Of a stretch of 64,000 nucleotides of DNA, positions 9,264 to 17,226 are shown one piece after another. How positions within the stretch are numbered: position 1 is the stretch's first letter; the number at the start of each line of letters is the position of its first letter. The notes under the pieces are model-generated. The model was not told where the DNA came from. It was given only the letters and a program-made list of their open reading frames with translations, and searched no databases. Origin of the DNA: Tsuneonella sp. CC-YZS046 (GTDB lineage: Bacteria; Pseudomonadota; Alphaproteobacteria; Sphingomonadales; Sphingomonadaceae); the NCBI RefSeq assembly GCF_035581365.1, contig NZ_CP141590.1, positions 2,786,001 through 2,850,000 of the forward strand, written 5' to 3'. Made by a program: the position numbers and the translations under genes.

Positions 9264-9650
9264 CTACCAGAGTCGCTTTGCAGCGAAGCTGTCGAACAAC
9301 GCTTCGTTCGACGCGAGGATCATGTCCTCCGATTGAGCCTGGGCGATCAGAAACCGATCAAAAAGATCTTTGTGGGCAATCTTCATCTCACCCGCAAGCC
9401 TGGCATGGTGAACGGAAATCGGCAGTTCGGTAAATCCCTGCGATGCGATGATCGTCTCGAACTCTTGCGCCAGAAGCGCCGCGTCGGCCAACTTCCCGAT
9501 CCGAAACTTCGTTGCGACTTCCATTGCCGAAGTCGCGCTCACGGCAACGCTGTTCACATCATCGGCAATGGCCTCCCGCGCCGCCGGGCTGAGAGCTTCG
9601 TCCCCCGCAAGCCACCAGATTAGAGCATGGGTATAGAGGAGACGTTTCAC
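9264..9650 (-). CDS. PIN-domain (VapC-like) toxin, first catalytic Asp replaced by Tyr
   Basis: This 128-residue protein has the PIN-domain layout of VapC-type ribonucleases: an N-terminal strand followed by THALIWW, a conserved Glu in SAMEVATK, and the HKDLFDRFLIAQA block. In active family members the N-terminal motif is LLDTHALLWW, where the Asp binds metal. Here the codon is TAT, so the residue is Tyr (RLLYTHAL). The last acidic motif is SNEALF rather than the common Asp form. The gene lies just after its antitoxin on the minus strand. Start is GTG at 9650 (canonical N-terminus) or GTG at 9662. RNase activity may be impaired. Confidence 0.85.
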   Translation of the reverse strand: MKRLLYTHALIWWLAGDEALSPAAREAIADDVNSVAVSATSAMEVATKFRIGKLADAALLAQEFETIIASQGFTELPISVHHARLAGEMKIAHKDLFDRFLIAQAQSEDMILASNEALFDSFAAKRLW

Positions 9651-9667
9651 CCCAGACCCCACCCCTT

Positions 9668-9880
9668 CTACTCGTCGTCAGGCAAAGGGTCGTTGAAACG
9701 GTGATCCAATGCGATCTTGCCCTTTAGCGCTCCAAATCGACGTTTGCCTATTGGAGCAACGGGAACGAGGCGCACGACAGGCCGGCCCCCGCGTGCGATC
9801 ACGACGTCACGGCCATCGAGCGCGGCGGCGATGAGTTTGGATAGGTTGGTCTTTGCATCGTGGACAGAGAACGGAGCCAT
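9668..9880 (-). CDS. Phd/YefM-family antitoxin
   Basis: This 70-residue protein starts MAPFSVHDAKTNLSKLIAAALDGRDVVIARGGRPVVRLVPV, the classical Phd/YefM N-terminal DNA-binding and dimerisation pattern. It ends in a short charged tail that would wrap the toxin. It precedes the PIN-domain gene with only a few bases between them. Such antitoxins neutralise the toxin and repress their own promoter; a matching dyad lies just upstream (9892-9911). Confidence 0.88.
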   Translation of the reverse strand: MAPFSVHDAKTNLSKLIAAALDGRDVVIARGGRPVVRLVPVAPIGKRRFGALKGKIALDHRFNDPLPDDE

Positions 9881-9891
9881 CAGAATCTCCC

Positions 9892-9911
9892 TTAGCCAAG
9901 AATATAGCTAA
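9892..9911 (-). promoter_or_regulatory. Putative operator of the Phd/PIN toxin-antitoxin pair
   Basis: An inverted repeat TTAGC-N10-GCTAA lies 12 bases upstream of the antitoxin start. On the minus strand its spacer contains a -10-like TATATT. This position is typical of autoregulated Phd operators. Function is inferred. Confidence 0.4.
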
Positions 9912-9986
9912 TTTGGTTACTCTCGACAGGAGGATCTCTGCATTGGCCGAGGCGCTTCGGTGGATGCGGCGGATCACCGCTTCGCG

Positions 9987-10289
9987 TTATCGCCCCATGA
10001 AGGCGTCGAAATTGGCCTTGCCGTCCGCCTGAGCCACCGCGATGTCGGCATTCGCACATTCTGTCCCGCGCACCATGCCGTCGCGGCATTGCGCGATGAT
10101 CTGGCGGGCCTCGTCCAGATTGACCTCGAAATATTGCGTTCCCCTCGGTTCTGATGAACTGACCGCGAAGGGTGCGGTTGCTGCCGGTGGCGTGTCGGCG
10201 CCCGGCACCAGCACCGGGCGCAGGACGAACCCCGAACCGAAACCGATCACGAGCGCGACGAGCGCGATCACCCATGGCTTTGCGTGCAT
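9987..10289 (-). CDS. Small membrane-anchored protein, EexN/TrbK-like entry-exclusion candidate
   Basis: This 100-residue protein has an N-terminal transmembrane anchor (about residues 5-25), a short linker and a C-terminal module EARQIIAQCRDGMVRGTECANADIAVAQA. The pattern (a short helix, then C-x8/9-C-x-N-A) resembles EexN-type exclusion proteins of T4SS elements. The start at 10289 is supported by an AAGGAG ribosome site; the longer frame to 10448 is not needed. It is on the strand opposite the trb operon. The exclusion role is an inference from motif and neighbourhood. Confidence 0.6.
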   Translation of the reverse strand: MHAKPWVIALVALVIGFGSGFVLRPVLVPGADTPPAATAPFAVSSSEPRGTQYFEVNLDEARQIIAQCRDGMVRGTECANADIAVAQADGKANFDAFMGR

Positions 10290-10332
10290 CTGGTAACTCC
10301 TTTGCATGGTCTGTGGGACGAAGGGCGCCGGA

Positions 10333-11232
10333 TCAGGCATCCGGGTAGCGCTCACGGATGAGTCCGAGAAACCGACGCAGCGCAGGGCTCGTGTCGTCGG
10401 TGCGCCAATAACAGCCATAGTCGATCCGGGCCTGGCCAGTCGGCTCATGAACCTCGCGGAAGATGATGCCCGGATGATTGACGCCCAGCGCCGATTCCGA
10501 AACCAATGTCAGAAACCAGCCTGCGGACACCATCGCCAGAACATTCTCACGGCTGACATCCTGGATCTCCACGTCGGGCTGATAGCCCGGTTCCGCGAGA
10601 CGGGCCTGAAGCAACCGCATCAGGTCAGGGCCAGGATCCTGCGTGCCGAGGACGAAGGTCTGGCGACGCAGATCATGCCAGTAGATTCTCTCGGCATCGA
10701 TTAGCGGATGTTCGTCAGGCAGGGCGACGAGCACCCGCTCGGACCAGAGTGGACGGCGTTTGACGCCAGGATCGCCAAGGTCGCCGGTGACGACGGCAAG
10801 ATCGATCATCCCGGCGTGAAGCGCATGGTGCAGAAAACCGCGATCCCGTTCGACGCCATTTAGCCGCACATCGGGAAACCGGCGTTGAAACTCGACGATT
10901 GCGAAACGCAGATCGCCTGCGGTCAGTGAACTGCAAAAGCCGATGGTCAGTTCACCCGCATCGCCATTCCGCATGGCGCGCGCTCGCGTTTGGAGACACT
11001 CGACGTCGGTCAATATACGCCTAGCGGTGGCGATGATCGGCAAGCCCTCTGGTGTCACGATCGCGCCGCGCGTCCGGCGCTCGAACAATTTTACGCCCAG
11101 GCGGTGTTCGAGAAGCAGGACGTTGCGGCTGAGCGTCGCCTGTTTGATCCGCAGCAGCGCCGCCGCCCGTGAAAAGCTCCTGGTTTCCGCAGCGAGCACT
11201 GCGTAGCGCAATTGTTTCGTTTCCAGTGGCAC
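10333..11232 (-). CDS. LysR-family transcriptional regulator
   Basis: This 299-residue protein has a LysR-type N-terminal helix-turn-helix (residues 1-60; LRYAVLAAETRSFSRAAALL then LSRNVLLLEHRLGVKLFERR) and a periplasmic-binding-protein-like effector domain (about 90-295). LysR regulators usually bind upstream of their own or a divergent gene. None is directly divergent here (hipA lies beyond 11409 on the same strand), so it may control the preceding small gene, itself, or transfer genes. The ligand cannot be predicted. Confidence 0.9.
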   Translation of the reverse strand: MPLETKQLRYAVLAAETRSFSRAAALLRIKQATLSRNVLLLEHRLGVKLFERRTRGAIVTPEGLPIIATARRILTDVECLQTRARAMRNGDAGELTIGFCSSLTAGDLRFAIVEFQRRFPDVRLNGVERDRGFLHHALHAGMIDLAVVTGDLGDPGVKRRPLWSERVLVALPDEHPLIDAERIYWHDLRRQTFVLGTQDPGPDLMRLLQARLAEPGYQPDVEIQDVSRENVLAMVSAGWFLTLVSESALGVNHPGIIFREVHEPTGQARIDYGCYWRTDDTSPALRRFLGLIRERYPDA

Positions 11233-11408
11233 GACCGACCTCCCCGACGGAGGAAGGGAGGGATGTCCGGCGCGGTCTGTCAGTCCGGCCCTGAAATCCG
11301 TTGCTCACATCACTTCCTCCTGACTGAAAGACCAGCGGAGGCGGCTGCAAACGAAACGGATTCTGTCATCGAAACGAAATAATTAACCTTGTCAGCTCGC
11401 AAGGGCGC

Positions 11409-12650
11409 TCAATCCGTGAGGATCGGCAGCATGGTTTTTACATGCGCATCAATCCGCTCCAGCACCGCTGCGGGAACGGCGTCGCGTTCTGGCAAGGTCC
11501 ACCAATGCGCGTCGATGCGCTGTACTGTCTCTGCAACGGCTTTGAGCACGGCAGGCTCTGGAAGCCTCGCCCGATTGGCGAAGGCCTTCCATCGGGCCGG
11601 TCCCAGTGCCTTGAACGATCGTTCACTGCCAAGCGACAGCGCCAGACTATCTGAGGGAATATAGGGAACCGTTGAAAGCATGTCGTAGATCGGCGCCAGT
11701 GCCGGGGTGTCCCCCGCACCTGGATAGATTAACGACCAGTTCTTGAGATGCATGTCGCCGTTGCCCATCACAACCGAGAGAGTCAGTCTCCGGACGAATT
11801 CCAGCGCGGGGAAGGGTGAGATCGCGACGTTCAGCACCGATGCGATGTCGTGGAAGGCTGCACCGTCATATTTACGTGCAGGATAGAGACCGAAAACCTG
11901 CGCAAAATCCTCGATATGGACACGCTGCCCACCGGCTTCGCGATCGAAACGCCGAACGAGGAGAACTTGTCCCTCGGCCAGCGTATCAAACTCTTCGGGT
12001 ATCCCCTCGAACTGGTCGCGGCTAAGGAGGTCTCGCTCCGGTACGTCCATCCCGATTGCTTCGGCAAGCGCGAGATTGGCAAATTCGTTTTCCGATACGC
12101 CAGGAAAGGCGGTGGACGGGAACTTGGCGATATATTGTCCTTCGCCATCACCAAGCGGCAGCGTCAGACCGCCGCCCTTGCCGGCGTTTTTCATCACCGA
12201 GAGCTTCATTTGCACGCCCGCCAATGAGAAACGAGCCTTGCGTGGTCCATGTGAGGCTGTTGTGGTGACGCTGGCTTGTCCGTCAGAGGGCAATACACGC
12301 ACAGCGCCGGGCAAGTCAGCGCCGAGCGCCGCCAGGAGATCAAAATCATTGCCCGCCCGCACAGTGCCGGCGTGGTGCTTCTCCATCGCTGCGCGCAAAC
12401 GGTCTTCGGGCAGGAGATTGGCGAAAAAGGCCGGCAAGGCGCCAGAGACAGGACGCGGGTCTTTACGCAAATCCCCTGATGCCGAGCGAAGGGACAGGCT
12501 CAGAACCGGAACGCCGCCCGTCGCGCGATAGGCCGGATCAAGGCTGAAGGCGCTGAAATCACCGGGCGTTCTGACGATCGTGCCGACCTTCACGTCCTTC
12601 AGCAACACATCCAGGGAGGTTATCGCCTCAGCGGTTGGCAAGGCTGTCAT
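11409..12650 (-). CDS. hipA: HipA-family Ser/Thr kinase toxin
   Basis: This 413-residue protein shows the full HipA architecture. The N-terminal HipA_1-like part is followed by FSLAGVQMKLSV (about residue 141), the ATP-binding Lys in YIAKFPS (about 176) and the hinge region LLVRRFDR. The catalytic loop NGDMHLKNWSLI has Asp near 299 and Asn near 304, and the metal-binding Asp is in PIYDMLST (about 323). HipA kinases phosphorylate translation factors such as glutamyl-tRNA synthetase and cause dormancy. It follows hipB with a TGATG overlap; the ATG at 12650 is preferred to the GTG at 12653. All key residues appear intact. Confidence 0.92.
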   Translation of the reverse strand: MTALPTAEAITSLDVLLKDVKVGTIVRTPGDFSAFSLDPAYRATGGVPVLSLSLRSASGDLRKDPRPVSGALPAFFANLLPEDRLRAAMEKHHAGTVRAGNDFDLLAALGADLPGAVRVLPSDGQASVTTTASHGPRKARFSLAGVQMKLSVMKNAGKGGGLTLPLGDGEGQYIAKFPSTAFPGVSENEFANLALAEAIGMDVPERDLLSRDQFEGIPEEFDTLAEGQVLLVRRFDREAGGQRVHIEDFAQVFGLYPARKYDGAAFHDIASVLNVAISPFPALEFVRRLTLSVVMGNGDMHLKNWSLIYPGAGDTPALAPIYDMLSTVPYIPSDSLALSLGSERSFKALGPARWKAFANRARLPEPAVLKAVAETVQRIDAHWWTLPERDAVPAAVLERIDAHVKTMLPILTD

Positions 12651-12943
12651 CACCGCTCTTCCGGTTGCGGGCTGAAGGCTGGGCGATCATCGTCTGTCTC
12701 CGGATGCAAGAGCGCCGCCACGGCCGGCGCCACCGCCTGGGGCACCAGCATCATCTCAAGGCCGACCGCCCGGGCGATGTTGATCAATGTCGTGGCGCGC
12801 GCCGCCGCTGCCCCTGTCTCAATGTCGCGATAGCGCGGGCGTGATATGCCGGCGAGATCAGCGACTTGTTCCTGGGTCAGCCGCGCGGCCTGCCGCGCCC
12901 GCCGAAGCTGATCGCCGATCTCTTTTAACAGGTCGTCTTCCAT
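12650..12943 (-). CDS. hipB: HipB-family antitoxin (XRE-type helix-turn-helix)
   Basis: This 97-residue protein has a Cro/C1-type helix-turn-helix: LRRARQAARLTQEQVADLAGISRPRYRDIETG at about residues 10-45. The longer frame to 13009 adds 22 unlikely residues, while the ATG at 12943 gives the usual HipB start. As in other hipBA operons it should bind and repress its own promoter and hold HipA inactive. Confidence 0.9.
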   Translation of the reverse strand: MEDDLLKEIGDQLRRARQAARLTQEQVADLAGISRPRYRDIETGAAAARATTLINIARAVGLEMMLVPQAVAPAVAALLHPETDDDRPAFSPQPEER

Positions 12944-12989
12944 TTGATGCCTTTGCGGATCGATCGACTCATAATTGATCCGAATAGGT

Positions 12990-13017
12990 ATCATATAGAC
13001 GAATGACAATCAACCAA
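12990..13017 (-). promoter_or_regulatory. Putative hipBA promoter
   Basis: On the minus strand a TTGGTT (-35-like, 13017-13012) and a TATGAT (-10-like, 12995-12990) are separated by 16 bases, 47 bases before hipB. The stretch is AT-rich compared with its surroundings and holds GATA/TATC half-sites that could serve as HipB operators. Assigned by eye only. Confidence 0.4.
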
Positions 13018-13102
13018 AGATACTAAAACATATCATTGCTGTGTCGAATGGTTCGTTTTCAGATCATCATGTCCAGTCGAGGCGTGGATGGCCGGTAATG
13101 TG

Positions 13103-14083
13103 TCAGCTCATCACCACCACGCCGCCGGCAAGGTGGCGTGCGCGCAAGTTCAGCAGTTGCTCGATCTGCGGGACGGCTTCCTCGATCCGGTTGGTGTGGA
13201 AGATCGCATTGACCTCAAGCCTGCCCAGCGCCGTATTGGCGAGCACGATCTTGCCCGAGCGGTAGAGATTGATCTGGTCGACCACTTCGGCCAGCGAAGC
13301 GCCTTCGAAGATCAGCAGGCCGCGCCGCCAGGCCGTCGCCTTGGCGCCGTCGATCTCGCTGCGACGTGTTCCGCCATCGGCTGCGACGAACACCTGTTGA
13401 TTGGCGCGCAGCATGATGGGCTGATCGCCTCCACGGCATGTTACCTCTCCATCGACACAGGCGATGCGAACGCCGCCATCGAGGCGCTGGACGTTGAAGC
13501 TGGCGCGCCGTGTCGAGGCCTCCACTGCGCCTGCCTTCACCCGGAACGGCGCACTGCGTTCCCCGGCGGTGATGAAGGCCTCGCCGACCACGAGACTGAT
13601 GCCGTTTGCACCGTCGCGGGTCGTGTCGAGCAGGGATATGGCGGTGCGGGAATTCATCTCCACCTTGACGCCGTTTACGGGCGCAAAGGCGTATCGCTGC
13701 CCGATTGCGGTCCGGTGGTCCGCGGTGAGCTCGGCAAAGGAAGGCCAGAGGCCGAGCGGCGGTCGGGCGACGCCCAGCGTCAGTGCGGCGAGCGCTGCCG
13801 TGCCGCCGCCGGCCAGAACAGCGCGGCGGCTCACCATGGCGGGCTTCTTGTTGTGCTTCGCCGCGACGGCGTAATTGCGCACGCCGGCAATCTCACGAAA
13901 GGCGGCCTCGTGCGCCGGGCTGGTGGCGCGCCATGCCGCAAGCCGGGCGGCATCGTCGTCCGTCGCTGCGCCGGAGGTCAGGCAGACGAGCCAATCGGCC
14001 GCTTCGACGAGCAGGTCGTCGGCGTCATCTTCACGGATCTCCCGATCCGTCATCGGCAATCCGAATCCAACGGGCGCGGCCAT
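13103..14083 (-). CDS. FecR-family sigma-factor regulator (VreR-like)
   Basis: This 326-residue protein has the FecR pattern: a cytoplasmic N-terminal anti-sigma region with the conserved DDAARLAAWRATSPAHEAAF motif (about 40-62), a membrane segment near residues 87-105 preceded by SRR, and a periplasmic FecR domain (about 120-250) with a C-terminal signalling part (SLAEVVDQINLY, related to STN-interacting segments). FecR/VreR proteins hold an ECF sigma factor inactive and pass on a periplasmic signal. It is the last gene of a four-gene operon behind the sigma factor, 32 bases away. ATG at 14083 or 14053. Confidence 0.88.
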   Translation of the reverse strand: MAAPVGFGLPMTDREIREDDADDLLVEAADWLVCLTSGAATDDDAARLAAWRATSPAHEAAFREIAGVRNYAVAAKHNKKPAMVSRRAVLAGGGTAALAALTLGVARPPLGLWPSFAELTADHRTAIGQRYAFAPVNGVKVEMNSRTAISLLDTTRDGANGISLVVGEAFITAGERSAPFRVKAGAVEASTRRASFNVQRLDGGVRIACVDGEVTCRGGDQPIMLRANQQVFVAADGGTRRSEIDGAKATAWRRGLLIFEGASLAEVVDQINLYRSGKIVLANTALGRLEVNAIFHTNRIEEAVPQIEQLLNLRARHLAGGVVVMS

Positions 14084-14115
14084 TGCGCGGTCTGCATCCT
14101 CAATTCTTTCTCCTC

Positions 14116-14658
14116 CTATCGGGTAGACACGCGAGCGGCCCGCTCAGCGAAAGGGTTTTTTCGCCGGGTACGACGCGCGCAGTGCAAAATGGCGCCGCGC
14201 AGGTCCATCTGGATCAGCCGCACCGTCACGCCATAGTGCTCGGCGAGTTGCTCATGGCTCATCGTGCCGGTGAAACTCTCAATGAAGACGTGGCGCTGGC
14301 GGGGCGTCAGTTCACCCAGCACTTTCCAGACATGGGCGAGTTCGCTGCGCGCCAGGGCGATCCGTTCCGGGCCGGGCGCGTCATCGGGGATCGACAATAT
14401 GTCTTCGATATCCTGGCTGCCCAATACGCGGCGCTGTTTCGCCGACAGGGTCGCGGCCATGTTGATCGCCGCGCGATAGATATAGGCGTCGGGGTCGTTG
14501 ACGGGCGCGTCATCTTTGAGATCGCTGAACTTGATCCAGGTCTCGTGCAGCGCTTCGCCGGCCAGGTCCTGCGAGCCAAGACGCGCGGCCAGGCGATCGC
14601 GAATTTGGGTGTAGCGGAGCGCCAGCGTTGTTTTGAGACTGGCCCGCGTCGCGCTCAT
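14116..14658 (-). CDS. ECF RNA polymerase sigma factor (FecI/VreI-like)
   Basis: This 180-residue protein has region 2 (about residues 12-80, with HETWIKFSDLKDD and DPDAYIYRAAINMA) and region 4 (about 112-165, with LTPRQRHVFIESFTGTMSHEQLAEHYGVTVRLIQ), joined by a short linker. That is the FecI-type ECF sigma arrangement. Its start overlaps the stop of the STN-TonB gene. With the FecR-type gene it should form a cell-surface signalling pair. Unlike FecIRA there is no TonB-dependent receptor in the operon; an STN-TonB protein takes that place. Confidence 0.9.
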   Translation of the reverse strand: MSATRASLKTTLALRYTQIRDRLAARLGSQDLAGEALHETWIKFSDLKDDAPVNDPDAYIYRAAINMAATLSAKQRRVLGSQDIEDILSIPDDAPGPERIALARSELAHVWKVLGELTPRQRHVFIESFTGTMSHEQLAEHYGVTVRLIQMDLRGAILHCARRTRRKNPFAERAARVSTR

Positions 14659-15440
14659 TGACGCCGCCTCCCGCCAGGCCGCGCTTCACGTCCCGCAAAA
14701 CGGTCGGTTTCCACTTCGAAGCGCATCGACCGGCTTAGCCCCTCGGGCGGCGGGCTGCTGATAAGCGTGCCGAACAGGATCTGGCGGACGCGGGCGTCCC
14801 AATCAGGTTCGGAACTGCCGCGCATCAGGCGCACCTCATCGATGCGGCCGGTCGGATCGACGGAGACGGCGATCTCGATGCGAAAACTACGCCCCTCATA
14901 GGCGCCGTCGCGCTTCAGGCGCTCGAAGATTTCCGTCTGAACGCGCTGGGCATAATGGTTGTAGGCGCTCGGATCGCGGCGACCGACCAGGCGCGGCGCG
15001 CGAACTTCCGCCATGTCGAGATGGAGCGCGGACGGGCTGGCCGTCACCGCATTTCCGGCCCGGTCGGTCGGTGGCGGCTGGCCCGCGACGAAAATCACCG
15101 CGGAGTTGGGGCCGGTGAAGCGCGCCGAGAGGCCGGTGCCTTGCAGCAGATGCCGGAGCGCGGCAGGCGCGGCATAGACGCCGCTGAGCGGTGTGGACTG
15201 CCGCGCACCGGCGAGGCTTTGGCGATAGATGATGTTGACGCCGCTCACGGTCGCAAACTCGGCAATCGCCTGCGCCACGGGTTGGGCGGGAATATCGTAG
15301 CGCCGCTCTTGCATCGCCGGCGCTGTCTGGGCTGCCGCCGCCCCGGCCATGCAGATCGTGAAGACGATGGCGGCAACGAGCAGAAGCCCTCGTCCGCTTC
15401 GCCTGACTGCAATGAAAGGGATGCGCGCAACCCTTGTCAT
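14655..15440 (-). CDS. Periplasmic STN-domain plus TonB C-terminal protein (VreA-like)
   Basis: This 261-residue protein has an N-terminal export signal (about residues 1-38, ending AAAQT). An STN domain follows at about 47-117 (YDIPAQPVAQAIAEFATVSG to LRHLLQGTGLSARF). A TonB C-terminal-like domain lies at about 160-245 (FRIEIAVSVDPTGRIDEVRLMRGS). STN modules normally sit on signalling TonB receptors and touch FecR; here there is no beta-barrel. From memory this is the arrangement of VreA in the PUMA3 system of P. aeruginosa. It overlaps both neighbours by four bases, so tonB, this gene and the sigma gene are coupled. Confidence 0.82.
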   Translation of the reverse strand: MTRVARIPFIAVRRSGRGLLLVAAIVFTICMAGAAAAQTAPAMQERRYDIPAQPVAQAIAEFATVSGVNIIYRQSLAGARQSTPLSGVYAAPAALRHLLQGTGLSARFTGPNSAVIFVAGQPPPTDRAGNAVTASPSALHLDMAEVRAPRLVGRRDPSAYNHYAQRVQTEIFERLKRDGAYEGRSFRIEIAVSVDPTGRIDEVRLMRGSSEPDWDARVRQILFGTLISSPPPEGLSRSMRFEVETDRFAGREARPGGRRRQ

Positions 15441-16093
15441 CCGAGCCTGAAGGTCACCGGGAGGACGACGCTGAGCTGGCCGGGCCAGCCTTCCGGGAAA
15501 GCCGGGAGGGGCTGCGCGCGCATGACCGCGGCCACCGCTTCCCGGTCGATGTCGGTGGCGCCGGAGCTTTCTCCAACCCAGGCCTCGATCACTCGCCCCT
15601 CACGCGACATGGTGAAGTGCAGCATGACCACGCCCTCGCGGCCTGCATCGCGCGCACCGGCGGGATAGAGGCGGTAACGCGCCAGATGAGCCTCTAGTCG
15701 CCGGCGATAAGCGAGGACATCGGCGGTCGGGAGATTGGCCAGATCCTGTGCGTCGCCCTGCGCCTCGGCACTGGCGCGCATCCCATCTGACTCAGGCCCG
15801 GCAGCGCGCGGCAACGGGTCAGGATCTCCGGTCAGGCCGGACGCCTCCGGGGGGCGTGGTTGCGACAGAGCCTCCGCCATCTCGCCGCGCTGGGGCCTGT
15901 CGTCGCGAGCGCGTCCGTCCGCGGGATCAAGGGGGATGAGTTCGACGATCAGTACCGAACCGCGATCGCCGCCGGCGACGTCGCGAACAGGCGTGCCCTT
16001 ATCCCAGGCCCATAAGAGAGCAGCCCCCATGGCAGCGTGCATGGAGAGCGAGGCGAGCCAGCCTATCAGTCGTGTCGAGACCTCCCGACTCAT
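15437..16093 (-). CDS. TonB-family energy transducer
   Basis: This 218-residue protein has a short cytoplasmic N-terminus, one membrane helix (about residues 9-30, LIGWLASLSMHAAMGAALLWAW with the conserved SxxxH-type Ser/His), a Pro/Arg-rich periplasmic linker, and a TonB C-terminal domain from about 130 (HLARYRLYPAGARDAGREG then VVMLHFTMSREGRVI). TonB couples the ExbB/ExbD proton-motive motor to the outer membrane. It is the first gene of the signalling operon; its start codon lies only seven bases from a PHO-box-like repeat. Confidence 0.88.
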   Translation of the reverse strand: MSREVSTRLIGWLASLSMHAAMGAALLWAWDKGTPVRDVAGGDRGSVLIVELIPLDPADGRARDDRPQRGEMAEALSQPRPPEASGLTGDPDPLPRAAGPESDGMRASAEAQGDAQDLANLPTADVLAYRRRLEAHLARYRLYPAGARDAGREGVVMLHFTMSREGRVIEAWVGESSGATDIDREAVAAVMRAQPLPAFPEGWPGQLSVVLPVTFRLG

Positions 16094-16100
16094 CGTGCGT

Positions 16101-16118
16101 CTGTCATCCCACTGTCAT
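16101..16118 (+). promoter_or_regulatory. PHO-box-like PhoB binding site
   Basis: Two exact CTGTCAT heptamers are separated by four bases (16101-16107 and 16112-16118). This 11-bp-spaced direct repeat is the textbook PhoB operator. It lies in the divergent region between the tonB/STN/sigma/FecR operon and the araC-tps side and reads toward araC. A weak -10-like TAGGCA lies 17 bases after the second repeat's first six bases. PhoB control is inferred. Confidence 0.65.
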
Positions 16119-16278
16119 TCAAATGCTCAGCCCGTAGGCAGAAATTATCGCGTCTTCGTGACAGCTGGCCGGGCCGCAGAATTCTTTCGCGATGCCGGGC
16201 TGAAGAAAAATGCCTCGAAGCGAAAAAAGTCTTTCGTTCGATGTCGCGAGATTGGTCTTCCAGTCGAGGACCATGACC

Positions 16279-17226
16279 ATGAACCCGAATATGGCCATCA
16301 GATTGGAGACGCATGACGCGGATAACAGGGCGATCGCCTTGCCATCCGTGCGTGCAGTCGCGCCCCATCGTCACGCGGTTGCCGTCCGTGAAGCGGCACG
16401 CCCGGCGGTCTTGCGGCAACGCTTCAAGCTCGGTCCGCTCGACTTCGATTATCGGGCTTTTCCGCGCCAGCGCGTTGTTGCGCTCTCCTCCACCGACGCG
16501 ACCGTCCACATCGTCATGCCGATCACCGGGACGGCCGTGGTGGTGACGGAGGGGAAAGCGCAGACGCTCAGCGCTGGTTCGGCGCTGCTCCTTGGCGCCA
16601 TTACACGGACGGCCGTTGTCTGCGCCGCCGGTTCGAGCGCGCTCTTCCTGCATATTCCGCGCGCCGCCATCCAGTCGGCCGCCTCGCGCGTGCTTGGCAG
16701 TCCGCGCCGTCTCGCGGCGATCGATCATCTGTTCGGCTGGTCTCTCGACGATCTGGGCGCCCAACTGCCGCGCGCTTCGGTTGCGGCGGAGCCCGGCCAG
16801 GACGATCGCGTGCTCGAGCAGCGCACGCTTGATGGACTGGTGAAGCGGTTGCGCGAGGATGCGGCTGCTGACACGCTCTTTCCCGTCGCGCGCTCGGTGC
16901 AGCGGGCCGTCGAGCATATCCGCGCCAACCCGCAGCACAGTTGGACGATCAACGATTTGGCGCCGATGGTGGGCGTGACGCCTGGCACCTTGCGCCGGAA
17001 CTTCCGAACCTGCCTTGGAAACACCGTTACCCAGCTCGTTCAGCAAATCCGCATCGAGTGGGTGAGAGCCCGCCTCGAAAGCGTGACCGAAAGCCGATCT
17101 ATCAGCGACATCGCGCTCGCCGCCGGCTTCGGCGCGCCAGGCGTGATGAGCCGGACCTATCAACGTCACTTTGGAGAAACGCCGAGCAAGACCCGCGCGC
17201 GGGCCTTTCGCGCCATGCGCGACTGA
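16279..17226 (+). CDS. AraC-family transcriptional regulator
   Basis: This is a protein of about 315 residues. The N-terminal part resembles an AraC-binding-like cupin domain (HIVMPITGTAVVVTEGKAQTL). The C-terminal part holds the two helix-turn-helix motifs: WTINDLAPMVGVTPGTLRRNF and SISDIALAAGFGAPGVMSRTYQRHFGETPSK. The frame is open from 16210; the ATG at 16279 has the best spacing from a GAGGA ribosome site, with ATG 16273 as the alternative. It stands between the signalling operon (divergent) and the secretion operon (same direction), so it probably controls one or both. Confidence 0.9.
   Translation: MNPNMAIRLETHDADNRAIALPSVRAVAPHRHAVAVREAARPAVLRQRFKLGPLDFDYRAFPRQRVVALSSTDATVHIVMPITGTAVVVTEGKAQTLSAGSALLLGAITRTAVVCAAGSSALFLHIPRAAIQSAASRVLGSPRRLAAIDHLFGWSLDDLGAQLPRASVAAEPGQDDRVLEQRTLDGLVKRLREDAAADTLFPVARSVQRAVEHIRANPQHSWTINDLAPMVGVTPGTLRRNFRTCLGNTVTQLVQQIRIEWVRARLESVTESRSISDIALAAGFGAPGVMSRTYQRHFGETPSKTRARAFRAMRD

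Noticed and set aside
13103-16093. Simple FecIRA iron-signalling operon
   Set aside because: No TonB-dependent receptor is in or next to the operon; the STN domain is on a soluble TonB-like protein and the neighbours are secretion genes.
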